The notes under the pieces are model-generated. The model was not told where the DNA came from, did not search any database, and saw only the letters and a list, made by a program, of their open reading frames with translations. Source: Cristatella mucedo (Eukaryota; Bryozoa; Phylactolaemata; Cristatellidae). Taken from it: 64,000 nt of DNA. Positions 10,343 through 19,769 of the stretch are shown piece by piece. Numbering within the stretch: the first letter of the stretch is position 1; every line of letters starts with the position of its first letter. The stretch spans positions 391,001 through 455,000 of the forward strand of contig WPIO01000191.1 in assembly GCA_009760855.2 (NCBI GenBank), written 5' to 3'. Both the position numbers and the translations under genes were made by a program.

Positions 10343-12793
10343 GACACTGAGAGAGGTAGACAGACAGACAGAGAGGATAAGGAGAGAAGGATAGAGAAAG
10401 AAAAGAGGTAAGGGGGAAAAGAGACAGATAGGAGAGAGTAAAGAGATTTAAAAGCACGAACAAGAAGAAGTAACTTAGACCAATCTGTGTGCAATTACCT
10501 TTTCGATCTCTGGTAACACCTGCTCAATAACTGAGCTGACCTCCATGGAGACGATTATGTCCCACAGAGTCATTGCCCAAATAGAGATAGCGGTCTGCTG
10601 AGGCCACTTCATCCAGGCGATCAGGCGTTGCATCAGGTTGACCAGATTCTCATTGTAAACGTTTTCTCTGTTGAGCAACCAATTGAAAAATTTCATCGCC
10701 TGTTTCTGGTCGACAGGGATCGTTTGCAGAATTGGTGCTGAAAGAGCAAAGCTCATGCAAGCAACGTGTGCAGTATGAACTAGAGGTGGGGCATATACAT
10801 TCGGTAACTAATTCAGTTGGGTCAGTTTTGGCCATGTATCTTTTATGCCATGTAGTATGGTCCCTGGAAGCCCGGAGGCTTTGTATGCACAATGCACAAG
10901 CACAGAACACCTGGCAGGCTAAAATGGCAGCGAATTTGCCAAGTCAACAAATAAGTTGCACCTCTGGCTGCTCTAAATCTTTTAATGAAGCATATGTCGT
11001 GCAAGCTAGTGTGCAGGCTACTAAGACTATGTGGGTGTTACGCAGGACAGTTTTGTACAGGGCACTCGCAGCCTAAGTGGCTATGCTTTTCGGTACGCAT
11101 TCGGTAGCCGACAGACTTCATCTCATGCAACAAAGAGAAGATGGGAAGCATAGAAGAGTCAGTTGAGGTAGTGAGTAGCATGGAAGTAGCAGCTCAGGTC
11201 CACTGAAAAGGATGAGCCATAGTCAGCAGCAGGAAAGTAGTTGTCGTTGCGTACGAATTGTGGAAGTTTGCTCTGAATCTGTTGATCAGCCTTCCTAGCT
11301 CTTTTAGCAAAGAGACACGCGGTCAAACCTCTGGGACTTGAAAACTAGCCTTGCAGCCATATTCATAGCCAGCTTCAGCGGCATAGTTGCTTATTTTGGT
11401 AGCCCAGCCAAAAAAGGGAAATACAATGATCACGCCGAGACAGAACTCAATTCACCCCATTCGCATGGCTTATGCTTAAAGCCAGCAGGCTATTACGAAT
11501 CAGCCTTGCCGAGCAGCAGCAGCAGCAGCTGCTGCTGCTGCTGCTGCAGCCGAGGGTGCCATCCACCCATCCATATATACTCACCCAGCAGTAGGTGTTG
11601 CCGACCATGTTCGGCATGCAAGCTGTTGATAAAGATCTCGGATACAGCCTTAAAAGTGAGAGGGGTGTCGGGCTCCGCCTTGCCGTAATCGCCTGCCCAC
11701 AGGCAGCTGAACATCTGCACGACTTTGGGCATCTTGGCCGAATGCGTGGCCAAGGTCGACCGGAGCTCCTCGGCACAGGCCACGGACAGTATGGCCTCCT
11801 TCATGATCGGCCACACGTACTCTGCTAGCACGTGCTTCAGCGGGCGACGAGTCAACAGTGCCGACGAACCGGCGAGAAACTCTGCGACATGCGACAGGTC
11901 GTCGATGTCACCACTGTGCGCTCTGAGGTACAGAGACAAATACTTGGAGATGTCGTGTAGCAGTAGCTCCTGCAGCTCAGGCTGACACTTCAACGCAGCG
12001 ACGCTGAGGCGCAGCAAGACCAAACCCTGCCACTCGGCAAGAGTGGCAGTCCCCACTGGTTGCCTGGTGGCCTCGTCCGCTCCTTGGTCAACTCCCAGCC
12101 AGGTTCTAATGCGCCGACTGCCATTCTTCAGCAGATAGTCGTGAATCAGCCGAGCATTGGCACATGCCCAGCTTTGATATACATCCGCTGCGGCATTTCT
12201 GCATCGGTGCAGAAAAGCGAGCGATGTCATCACAACGATTTTGAGTGAAAGCAGCATCGCCGTTTTGTCGCAGAGATGCCTCCACTGGGCTGGCTGGCGT
12301 CGTCGCGCCAGTCAGACGACGACGGGATGGCGGCAAGTGGCGCAGCAAGCGCTTGCGATTCAGCAACTAGCGGCATTATCAAGTCGTCAACTCACGTAGT
12401 AGCTCAAGCAAGGCAGCCGCGTGTCAAAAATATTGACATGCAGAGACAATGGGGGGAGACAGTAAGCAGCAGATGGACAAGGTAATTGGAATTTTCAATG
12501 ATTAGCTAGCACATCATACCGACTTGATATAAATGCTAGGCTGAACGAAGGGAGGAGTGCTTACCTGACAACAAGGGACGGGCCGTGCAGAGCCGACTGG
12601 CAGGCAACGTCCAGAATCTTCACGGTCAGCTCTGTAGAATGCACTGAACTAGCCTTCTGCTTAATGTATCGGCTCACGGTAGTCCTGGCATGGTCAGAAA
12701 GCTCCGGCGAGGTGAGGGCGTAGCTGAGCTGCTTGTCCAGTGACAGCTGGGTACTGTGCTCGGCATTAAGAATATGGAACGCGGAGGTAAAAG
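4893..12793 (-). CDS. USP38: USP38/USP35-type ubiquitin-specific protease gene, ten exons seen
   Basis: This is a deubiquitinase of the C19 family. Domain order matches vertebrate USP38/USP35: a helical-repeat N-terminal region (12,793 to about 9,347), then the Cys box, an FAFLA segment, a PPWF...QQDSHELL segment, a zinc-finger-like insert with CxxC pairs, the His box GHYTCFAR, and a C-terminal WFVFDD...YILLYER segment. All nine introns have GT/AG ends and compatible phases across about 2.4 kb of coding sequence with no internal stop. The first exon and start codon were not identified and should lie above 12,793. USP35 and USP38 cannot be separated here. LINE, SINE and R1 copies sit in the introns. 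Confidence 0.88.
5439..6082 (-). CDS. USP38-like exon, zinc-finger-like insert and His box
   Basis: The longest exon, about 214 residues. In order it holds a Cys-rich pair (CRCHECG), the DLSL-like [11 protein letters not shown], a second pair (YRCDRCSS), [15 protein letters not shown], and the His box [19 protein letters not shown] containing the catalytic His. Acceptor gttgtag, donor GTAGGA. Confidence 0.9.
6149..6211. repeat. (GA)n microsatellite in USP intron
   Basis: Near-perfect GA run with GGA interruptions. Confidence 0.95.
6305..6593 (-). CDS. USP38-like exon, catalytic core
   Basis: Encodes [20 protein letters not shown], the conserved segment that binds ubiquitin and follows the FAFLA region in USP38 (PPWF...QQDCSEYL). 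The remainder is a low-complexity Ala/Thr/Pro linker. Acceptor tggcag, donor GTAAGT. It ends with one base of a codon. Confidence 0.88.
7010..7124 (-). CDS. USP38-like exon, FAFLA segment
   Basis: Encodes [15 protein letters not shown] preceded by FRNDVLS, matching the 'FRRQVL...LQHLFAFLA' stretch directly after the Cys box in USP38. Acceptor cttccag, donor GTGAGA; phase agrees with both neighbours. Confidence 0.88.
7490..8450 (-). mobile_element. LINE 3' half in a USP intron
   Basis: A 234-codon frame (8439 to 7735) reads through the C-terminal part of a CR1/L2-like reverse transcriptase, including [27 protein letters not shown] and [10 protein letters not shown] 3' UTR follows, with the hairpin GCGCC...GGGCGC and a (TAA)n tail at 7497-7518. 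It is 5'-truncated. The frame is open, so this is the best-preserved copy in the window. It lies in the intron between the Cys-box and FAFLA exons, in the same orientation as the gene. Confidence 0.88.
8515..8648 (-). CDS. USP38-like exon with the catalytic Cys box
   Basis: Encodes [20 protein letters not shown] followed by MLFAST, the Cys box of the USP fold. The nucleophile Cys and the following YxNAVLQ are kept. The usual NLGNTC that supplies the oxyanion-hole residue is replaced by NPDSLSC, with one extra residue. Acceptor ctttgcag, donor GTACCT. It ends with two bases completed by the next exon. Confidence 0.88.
8830..8968 (-). mobile_element. tRNA-derived SINE, family 2
   Basis: The minus strand has a B-box-like GGTCGTGGGTTCGAGTC. 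A body follows that matches the copy at 37,326-37,505 (gtgggcgat...gccactgcaagc...ggctct...cgctatat). A (GA)n run sits at its 5' side. Confidence 0.6.
9347..9577 (-). CDS. USP38-like exon, end of helical region
   Basis: A 231-base exon, phase 0 at both ends; acceptor ccaacag, donor GTGAGT. It encodes 77 residues ending near [17 protein letters not shown], which resembles the YSGFPDLYEPILEAI region of USP38. A Ser/Gly-rich stretch in the middle is probably a loop. Confidence 0.85.
9807..9905 (-). CDS. USP38-like exon, 33 codons
   Basis: A 99-base exon with acceptor tttctag and donor GTACCC, phase 0 at both ends. It encodes [20 protein letters not shown] and about 13 more residues. This matches the position and pattern of the USP38 segment following the preceding exon. 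It is too short to stand out as an ORF; splice sites and phase identify it. Confidence 0.8.
9961..10440. repeat. Compound (GA)n/(GACA)n/(AGACAC)n array
   Basis: About 480 bases of purine-rich short tandem repeats whose unit changes along the array. It lies in a USP intron. Confidence 0.95.
10499..10737 (-). CDS. USP38-like exon, helical region
   Basis: Encodes [19 protein letters not shown] and flanks, aligning with the 'RMIDWLSWPL...W' region of vertebrate USP38. Acceptor ctttcag, donor GTAATT. It begins with two bases that complete the previous codon and ends in phase 0. Confidence 0.85.
11018..11222 (+). repeat. Interspersed repeat R1, copy b
   Basis: Carries gtgggtgttacgcagga at the left, the TACGCATTCGGTAGC core in the middle and gttgaggtagtgagtagc at the right. 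It matches 22,875-23,088 along most of its length. It lies in a USP intron. Confidence 0.75.
11585..12198 (-). CDS. USP38-like exon, long helical region
   Basis: Open frame of about 204 residues, acceptor gatgcag at 12,199, donor GTGAGT below 11,585. The one-base start phase completes the two-base end of the preceding exon, which supports this acceptor over others nearby. The sequence is leucine-rich and helical (for example [17 protein letters not shown]). It corresponds to the N-terminal repeat region of USP38/35. Confidence 0.8.
12565..12793 (-). CDS. USP38-like exon, N-terminal helical region
   Basis: Acceptor ...ttcag at 12,794; donor GTAAGC below 12,565. It encodes about 76 residues, beginning in phase 2 and ending with two bases of a codon completed by the next exon. 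The text (for example [19 protein letters not shown]) has no motif of its own. Assignment rests on the open frame, splice sites and phase match. It is the most 5' exon I could place. Confidence 0.72.
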
Positions 12794-12904
12794 CTGAACA
12801 GCACAGCTGAGCAACACCACGACAGTGGGCAGCTAGATTGCAGCTACCGCTATCTGCAATTTCGTGCCTAAACCTTGTGCATGCCTAAACCATAAACGTG
12901 AGTC

Positions 12905-13212
12905 TGTGCCTATGTGAGCACGTGCACGTAGCCATCAGTATTATTACTAATTATAATATTATTAAAATGATTTGCAATGTCGCAGATAAACAGTCTGGCA
13001 TGTTTATAGTTTAGATTTAGGTGTGTGGCACGGCAATTTATGGCTTCAAGTTTAGGCGGCAATGGCATGCTTGCGGTGTAAGATTTTATGGCTTCACAGC
13101 CGTGTGGTGGATTTGGGTTTATAGGGCTTTGCAAAATATTAAATATATAACATCAATAATTGAAATAATAATAATGGCTATGTGCACGTGCTCACACAGG
13201 CACGTAGCCATT
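12905..13212. mobile_element. Possible MITE bounded by imperfect inverted repeats
   Basis: GTGAGCACGTGCACGTAGCC at about 12,912 is matched by its reverse complement with one mismatch at about 13,172. The similarity extends a few bases further out and into AT-rich DNA inwards. The interior (about 240 bases) is non-coding. A non-autonomous DNA transposon is the simplest reading; a plain palindrome is possible. Confidence 0.5.
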
Positions 13213-13369
13213 GTTAATATTCTTTTAACTCATTAGTACTACTAATTTAATTACTAGCAATGTCAAAAAAACAGCACGCAAATGCCGAATTGCAAAATTA
13301 TGCAATGAGCAAACCAAAAACAGCTTATCCTCCGAGCAGCCTAGATGACATACTTTTCATCATTGCCGA

Positions 13370-14250
13370 GCCGTCTTGAGGCTCTCTCCCTCCTCAGCCT
13401 AACAAACCCTAGGCAGCCTCTGGGCTGCTGCATCGGGCTCGGGTTAAAACCTACGCGACACGTCGCCTGCGGCCGGCCGGCCGCCGCTCTCAGCTGGACG
13501 TGCGGGTAAGCCCGGGCGTCGGCGGCGCAGCTCGGAGGAGGAGGAGGAGGAGGAGGAGGAGGAGGAGGAGGAGGAGAAGGAGAAGGAGGAGGAGGAGGAG
13601 AGCGCGGGCGTCGGGGGGAGCGTCTTTCCGTCACTCGCGTCCCTCGCCTCGAGCCCCCAAAGCGGATGCGCTGACGCGGCGTGTCCGCAGCGAGCCGGGC
13701 GCTCGGCGCGAGAGTCTCCTCCGCGGCGGCGCGCGAGTCCGCTGCTTCGCCTCGCGAGGCCGGCGGCGCACTGAGCTCAGGGCGCCGAGCGTCTTACGTC
13801 GAACGTCGCCGGGCTCGTGTACTTTATCATGGCGGCGGCCATTTCATCGAAGCACGAGCCAGCCAATGCGGCTGCAGGACGCTACGGTAACTGACGAGCG
13901 CGAAGCCGGACCGACAAGCGCGCGACGGAAACGTCGGCAGCCGCCGAAAAACGGCATATACCGCCGAGTCGGACTGGCGCCCACTCACGGCTCTTCCACG
14001 GTCATATCTCGCATGAATCGCGAACTCGGCGCACGACAGCGATGCCAATGTCGAGGTCAACGTCTGCGGCGGTCGGCCTTTCGCCCTTCGCTCGGGGCCG
14101 CAGCTCATGCAGCAGCAGCGCGCGGCCGAGCGCCAGCAGTCTGCATCACCTCAGATTTAGCGTATCACTACCGGAAATGACTGGAAATGGAAACGCTGTT
14201 TGGACGAGGGAGACCACTCCACCGAAAGTGCGGCCGGTCCTGCCTACCTG
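13370..14250. other. GC-rich, CpG-dense region with (GGA)n
   Basis: CpG-dense stretch containing a (GGA)n run at 13,532-13,600. No gene is recognised; long open frames on both strands are a by-product of composition. It lies upstream of the known USP exons and could hold its promoter and first exon, which is inference only. Confidence 0.4.
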
Positions 14251-15300
14251 CACTGGAGACATCTGGCCTTCTAGCCCGACCCAAAATGCGGGTGTAGCCC
14301 CTGGACTATAAATACTGATAATGTCGAAATAATAATCGAACCCACGAGTCTCTATCCATTTAATGAGCGTCTGCATCGTCTGCAGAATTTTTCACGCGTC
14401 GCGAGAGCCAGCGCCATTATGGGTGCTGCGTTTGCCGCCCGATGAGTTCAATGAGAAGCCGCTACGGTGCGTTTGCAATGATGCTTGATGTGGGGAATGT
14501 TGGATATTTTCTCGGGTCTCTTAGAAGTGGCTTTTTTCTGACCTAATTGCTCGCGAATGCGTAGGCGAGCACTGCACTTGAAACGCGGAGTCTTGCGTTC
14601 GCTAGCTGAAGCCGTGAAGATCTTCGCTGATCGCAGTATTGGGCGCTGAAAAAAATTGAAAAAAAATTGAAAAAAATTCGAATTGGCTGCTGCTTGCTCT
14701 ACTACAGTTTAGGGGAAATTTTACGCATCAAAGCGCCGCTCGAAGCCAGCATTGCACGTATTGCAGAGGAAAATCCTGCCACGCTTTTTCGCCTTCTGAA
14801 TCGAGGCTGCTTCGTATAGAGTTCGCTAGGCAGCACCGCAGGCAGCATGGCAGCAGAAGCAGCAGCAGCAGCAGAATTTATTTATGCAACCTTTATGCGC
14901 TGCCTCGCGCTCGTTTCAATTCGAAAGAAGAGCGCCTCGGAGCGCTCGGCCGCGAGCGCTCCGAGGTCGCGGGGGGCGGGCGAGGTCATAGGTCGCGTTC
15001 GGGCGCAGCAGCTCGCTTCAAGCGCCTCTTCCTTGCGACCTTGCGACCTTCCTTCCTTGCGACGACCGAACTGCGCGCCAAGGTCGCGCTCCTCGGACGC
15101 CCGGGGCACTCTCAGGGATTTCTCACGCGCGATTCTCTCGCTCTCACGCGCGCGCACGGAGCGGCGGCAGCTACGCACACTTTAGGCTGCTCTTTCGCTA
15201 GCTCGCGCGACGGCGGCACGATCAAAGAGCCGTAGTCCGCGTCGAACGGCGACAGGCGGCGCTCGAATCGACGAGTTAGAAAGAATTGGCGGCACGCGGG

Positions 15301-15333
<33 letters not shown>

Positions 15334-15390
15334 TCTGGCGGCGCAGCAGGAGTCGCGCGAGCGCGCCAGACGCAGCCGCCGACTAGCGCG
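14250..15390. other. Intergenic, no gene recognised
   Basis: Mixed composition, with a short A-rich tract at 14,648-14,680 and a (GA)n run at 15,302-15,331. No family match was seen. Confidence 0.5.
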
Positions 15391-15668
15391 GATAATAATA
15401 ATAATAATAATAATAATGCACTTGATAAAGCACCCTCAGAGAACTCAATCTCTCTCTAGGCGCTTTACATTTTCTGCAAAGGGAAATGCAATTGAATGCT
15501 GAGTAATATCATGCTTGATAAACAAACAAAATGAATAACATGGTTAGGGGTGACATGCATGGGGTCAGCATGCAAATGTGATTAGTGGCAGCATGCACAG
15601 TGTCAGCACGCATAAGCACATCAAGGACGAATCACAGGGACCCACTAAATGCTGTCCTAAATAGGTGA
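15391..15668 (-). mobile_element. LINE 3' end, 5'-truncated
   Basis: (ATA)n at 15,391-15,417 is followed by the family 3' UTR (tgataaagcaccctcagaga, hairpin, gcatgcacagtgtcagcac) and stops at the start of the RT-coding part. It is nearly the same length and end point as the copy at 63,557-63,839. Confidence 0.88.
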
Positions 15669-17660
15669 CGTACTTCTGACAGCAAGTGTGCCCGACTACT
15701 TCCGACTGGAATAGCTCCCAACTTCCGACTCCTGACGACCTCTAACAGCTTTTAACTCTGCAACAACCACCACTACTACTTTTATACCCACCAGTACTAC
15801 TAATGCTGCCACCGCCCAGTCGGTTTATTAGGGCAACGATGATAGTTGTCAATCGGCGGCTAAAGCGGGGAGGGGGGCGGCGGAGTGGCCGTGACCCCTA
15901 ATATTCCAACCCGGCCCTCCTCCGGTCGTTCGGCGGCCTGCCCGCCCCCATGACCCAGCCGGCCCTCCGGAGCCGACCGAGAGTCACATCCCCTAGCGCC
16001 AGCCCAGAGGGGGGGGGTCAACTTCTCCCACTCTACGCCAACCGGCCGGCAGGCACGAGTGCAAATCACCGGAAGGCAGCGTCGCCCGGCTAGTCCGCTA
16101 TTGCCCCCTCTATGGTTGTTTGCTTTACTGCGGGTTTGTGGGTTTATTGGTTTATGTGCTTTATTAGATTATGGTTAAAGGATTTAATGTTTATATGACG
16201 GTGAGTCACTGCCAGGAGAAAAGCAGGCAGTGGGAAACAGGACGGAGGGGGACAGCGGCCGTGCGGAGTGGCGCTGCGAGCGTTTACGGAATACGCCAGT
16301 GTTGAAGGAGCCTCGCCTTCGGCGTCTGCCTTTTGTCGCTTGTCTGCCGGCGTGCGCTTGGTGTCAAAGCGTCAGCTTACACCCTCCTCGCTCGATTAAG
16401 GCCGATGGCCGCCTGCCCCCGCCTCCCCCCGATTGCGCGAACACTGACGGACCGGCGAGTGGGTCGAGGACATTTTATTTGGCGTGTTGACATTCATGGT
16501 GGGCATGGACGCGGTTATCTTATCATGGATTATGGATTCTTGAGGTGATAGGTTGGGGGTAATAACTCGGTCTAAATACGACAGTACCCGAGTTCCGTTC
16601 CGAGGTCCGCTCTCGAGTCAGAAGCAGCCGAAGCCGTTTCCGGTCTGAATCGGCGCCGCTCCGAAGCGTCGGTTGGCCGGTGCTGGGAGAGCCGTCGCAG
16701 AGCGCGGCGCCGCGGGGCGAGGATGGAAGGGAGAGTACTACTTCGGTATTTGCTTGCGACTGAGCTTCGTGCGTTCCGCGATTTAACGAAAGCGTGCCGA
16801 ACTCAGGCATTCGTTGCGAATTAATTGCGGCACACGGCCAGCGGCTGGGCTGCGGGCGAGCAAACTACCGACGACCTTCACTGAGCCAGGCAACCAATGA
16901 CCTCTACCTAGCCAGACCACCGACGACCTTCACCGAGCCAGCCGAAGCCCGGCCGGTCCGCGGTTCAGATGGCGCGCTGTTCGGGAGGGGGAGTGACGCT
17001 CGGCCCCGTAGGTGCAGGTCGCGTGGCCTCGAGTGCCGTCTCTCCGAGCAGCCTTTCAAGTGGGCTGTTACTCCGCCAGAGAGCTACTGCGGAAGTCCCA
17101 GAAAGTTACTGCGAAAGCTCCAGAGAGCTACGGCGGTGGTGGTCCCTACTGCAGAAATCTCAGAGAGCTACTGCTCTCAACTCCCACCACTGCCGCATAC
17201 GCGCGTGCCCGGCGAAAGCTAACGCTTTCGCACTGCGAAGGAGGAAAATGCCTGCTCCCGTCTAGTTGCCGCGAAATTCTTCTTTAATTCATACATTTTT
17301 TTTTTAGCCACCGATCTTCGTAGAAAATTTGTGATTACGAGTAACGACGCAACTGAAGGGCCTGACTTAGTGGCACCCTTTGATCGTCATTCTCCGAGCT
17401 CGTCCTTGTCCCACAGAGTGCTTGTCCGATGTCGCAGCCGGTCGCAATCTTTTCCTTCGCTTTCGCAAATCAGACGGTCTATGCATGCACATCCACCGCC
17501 GCCATCACTTTACATCCGCCGCTGCGCTGTCTATACCCACACGCAGGCACATCCGCCGCCGCCATCACTTTACATCCGCCGCTGTGCTGTCTATACCCAG
17601 ACGCAGGCACATCCGCCGCTGTCTATCTTTACTCAATTCATGTACGTCTACGCCTCCAAG
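15669..17660. other. Intergenic GC-rich DNA with minisatellites
   Basis: No gene is recognised. There are imperfect tandem copies of a 'cgacgaccttcac(t/c)gagccag' unit at about 16,870-16,945. A second set, of a roughly 25-base unit resembling agagctactgcggaagtc, lies at about 17,078-17,180. Confidence 0.5.
17488..17630. repeat. 60-bp minisatellite, about 2.4 units
   Basis: Units start at 17,488, 17,548 and 17,608 (the last one partial). Each begins cacatccgccg and contains tttacatccgccgctg. The first two units differ at a few bases. Confidence 0.9.
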
Positions 17661-17662
17661 CT

Positions 17663-17830
17663 GCCGAGCTGGTTTGGTCCAGCGGATAAGGCGCTCGCCC
17701 CGGGGACCAAGGTCTGGCGGAGGTCGTGGGCTCGAGTCCCGAGGCACGTGTGTGAAGCGCCTGAATCGAGATGAAGTTCTCTTGGGGCGCTATATATAAA
17801 TGAATTTTATTTATTTATTTATTTACAAAC
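17663..17830 (+). mobile_element. tRNA-derived SINE, family 1
   Basis: The A-box-like region ctggtttggtccagcggataaggcg and the B-box-like ggtcgtgggctcgagtcc mark a tRNA-like head. The 3' part, gcgcctgaatcgagatgaag...cttggggcgctat, ends in (TTTA)n. The same structure recurs at 28,853, 29,038 and, reversed, 34,853. Its 3' segment resembles the LINE 3' hairpin in this window. Confidence 0.82.
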
Positions 17831-19700
17831 TCGCTTTCACTTATATCCATTCCTCCATCGAAGTCGCGGTCCGCCCGCGAAGTCGCCCGTCTCTCTCGCT
17901 TTCCGACGGCTGCGGTCGCGCTGCTACGATCGCGCCGAGTCGAACGCACTCGAGCGAGCGACGCGGGCGCGCACGAGCGGCGAGCACTTTGCCCGCTGCC
18001 CCCGTGACGGAGGCGGCGTGTCGGCGACGCCCTTCCGGATGCCTCATTTTCATCTTTTGTTTTCTTACCGGTCGACGTGAGTTTTGCGAAGGAGCAGGCG
18101 GGCGGAGCGCCTCCGCGCGCCCTCCGACCAATGAGCGGTGAGAGGAGAGAGTGCGGCGACGGCGGCAGGCGTCGCACTTTTCGCCACTTTTAGCCGCTCG
18201 CGCTCGCGAAAGTGAGGCCGAGCGCCGGTCCGCCGAGAAGGAAGCTGCCCGCCCTCGCGCGGCGCGGCGCGGCGTCGCTGCGCGAGCCAACCGGAACATC
18301 TGGGTGAGCTGCTGCCCGCTTCGAGCGTCCCCGCTTTTCGAGCCCGTCGAATCGCACTTCGCCGCCGGCTCGGCGGCACGCCTGCGCCGAGCGAGCGCGC
18401 CCGCTGCGTGCGACCTTGCCGTGTGACCTTTTGACCTTGCTGTGCGACCGCGCGCCCGTCTTTCTCGCTATCGGCCACTCGCCGAAACCGCCACCGCTGC
18501 GCGGCGAGCTCTCCAGTATTCAACTAATACGTCGCCGCAGCTCTCCGGCCTGCTCGCCGGCGGTGGCGGCGTCGCCATTAAGACGACGAAAATCTGCGGA
18601 CGCACGTCAAAATGACTGTACCTCTGAGCCTCGATCCTGTGGCGGATGTTCCACCTGCTTTCGACGAATTGGCCGATGACTGCCCTCCTCTAGTGGCACT
18701 ATCGATCAACTACTAGGAAGACGTATACATCGACAGATAGCTAAGAGGTCAGCGTGCTAATCCTAAGGCTTAATTTGCACCAGAGGAATTTTTGGGGTCC
18801 AGCGAATAGCTTCGATGCAGCCACCCTTTTACGATAAGCGTTTCGCAGCCTCAGCTTTGATACTAATTCACTGAAAACCATTTTTGGGTTTACCAAGCAA
18901 ATTTCGCGACATAACCCTTGGGCGTTCTGGTGCAATGGCCTCCAATGGCTCTGACCTGAGAGCTTCCCTACGTACTCCAACGGCGATGTAGCTGCCGTTT
19001 TCACGATAGGTGTTGTAAAACTACGTTTTTGATGCCACATTATAGATAAAAGTGTACCGGGTTTACCCACCTACTTTCATACATTGGGCTGGCGTTTTCT
19101 AATGCTATGGCCTCCAATGGCCCGAGTCTTCAGAGGTGGTGGCAATATAACGCGTAATCGCATACAATTTGGCGGGAAAACTAGCATAATTATTTTCCGT
19201 AACTATTAATTAAAACCGACGTTCGACGACGCCTATAGGTTGAATAGTAGCTGTATCGCAGTTCGAAAGTACAGAGCGGGCCACATTGGCCAATCAGGGC
19301 CATCGCATGAGAACTGGCATGGAATTAGGCTTGCTGATAACTGTTTAACAACAATAGTAAAGCAACTGTTTTTCAACCGAAATAAAAAGAAAGTTAACAG
19401 CAGTTTTTTCTAACCATTTTACTGTTTCTAGCGGAAATTTGTAAACAGAAGATACAACGAACAACGAATTTATAAAACTTCCTATGAATGCATTAATGAT
19501 TGCTTATGATGATTCTATCATACGAGCAAAAAAACTCAAATTAATGTGCAATTTTTCAAAAATAAATACGATATTAATTAAATGTATCTTTTGGGATAAA
19601 AAAATATTGATCTTCTTTTCAGCAGTGTCTTCGGTTTGGTAATACGCCGTAAAATGAAAGAACCTAACTACAGAAGACCTAGATTCCTAGAAGGTCAATG
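17831..19700. other. Intergenic, GC-rich then AT-rich, no gene recognised
   Basis: Up to about 18,650 the DNA is CpG-rich with composition-driven open frames on both strands. From 18,650 it becomes AT-richer with no recognised family. Confidence 0.45.
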
Positions 19701-19769
19701 TGGATGATGCAATAAAACCATCAGATATTCTGGAAACTCCACGATAACGTTGAAGAATAATCTGAAGAA

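Noticed and set aside
13500-14180. 226-codon Arg-rich ORF in GC-rich DNA
   Set aside because: It begins in a (GGA)n run, has no homology pattern, and is matched by open frames on the other strand.
17663-17830. A functional tRNA gene
   Set aside because: A- and B-box-like sequences are present, but no full cloverleaf is apparent, and the SINE 3' end and tail follow.
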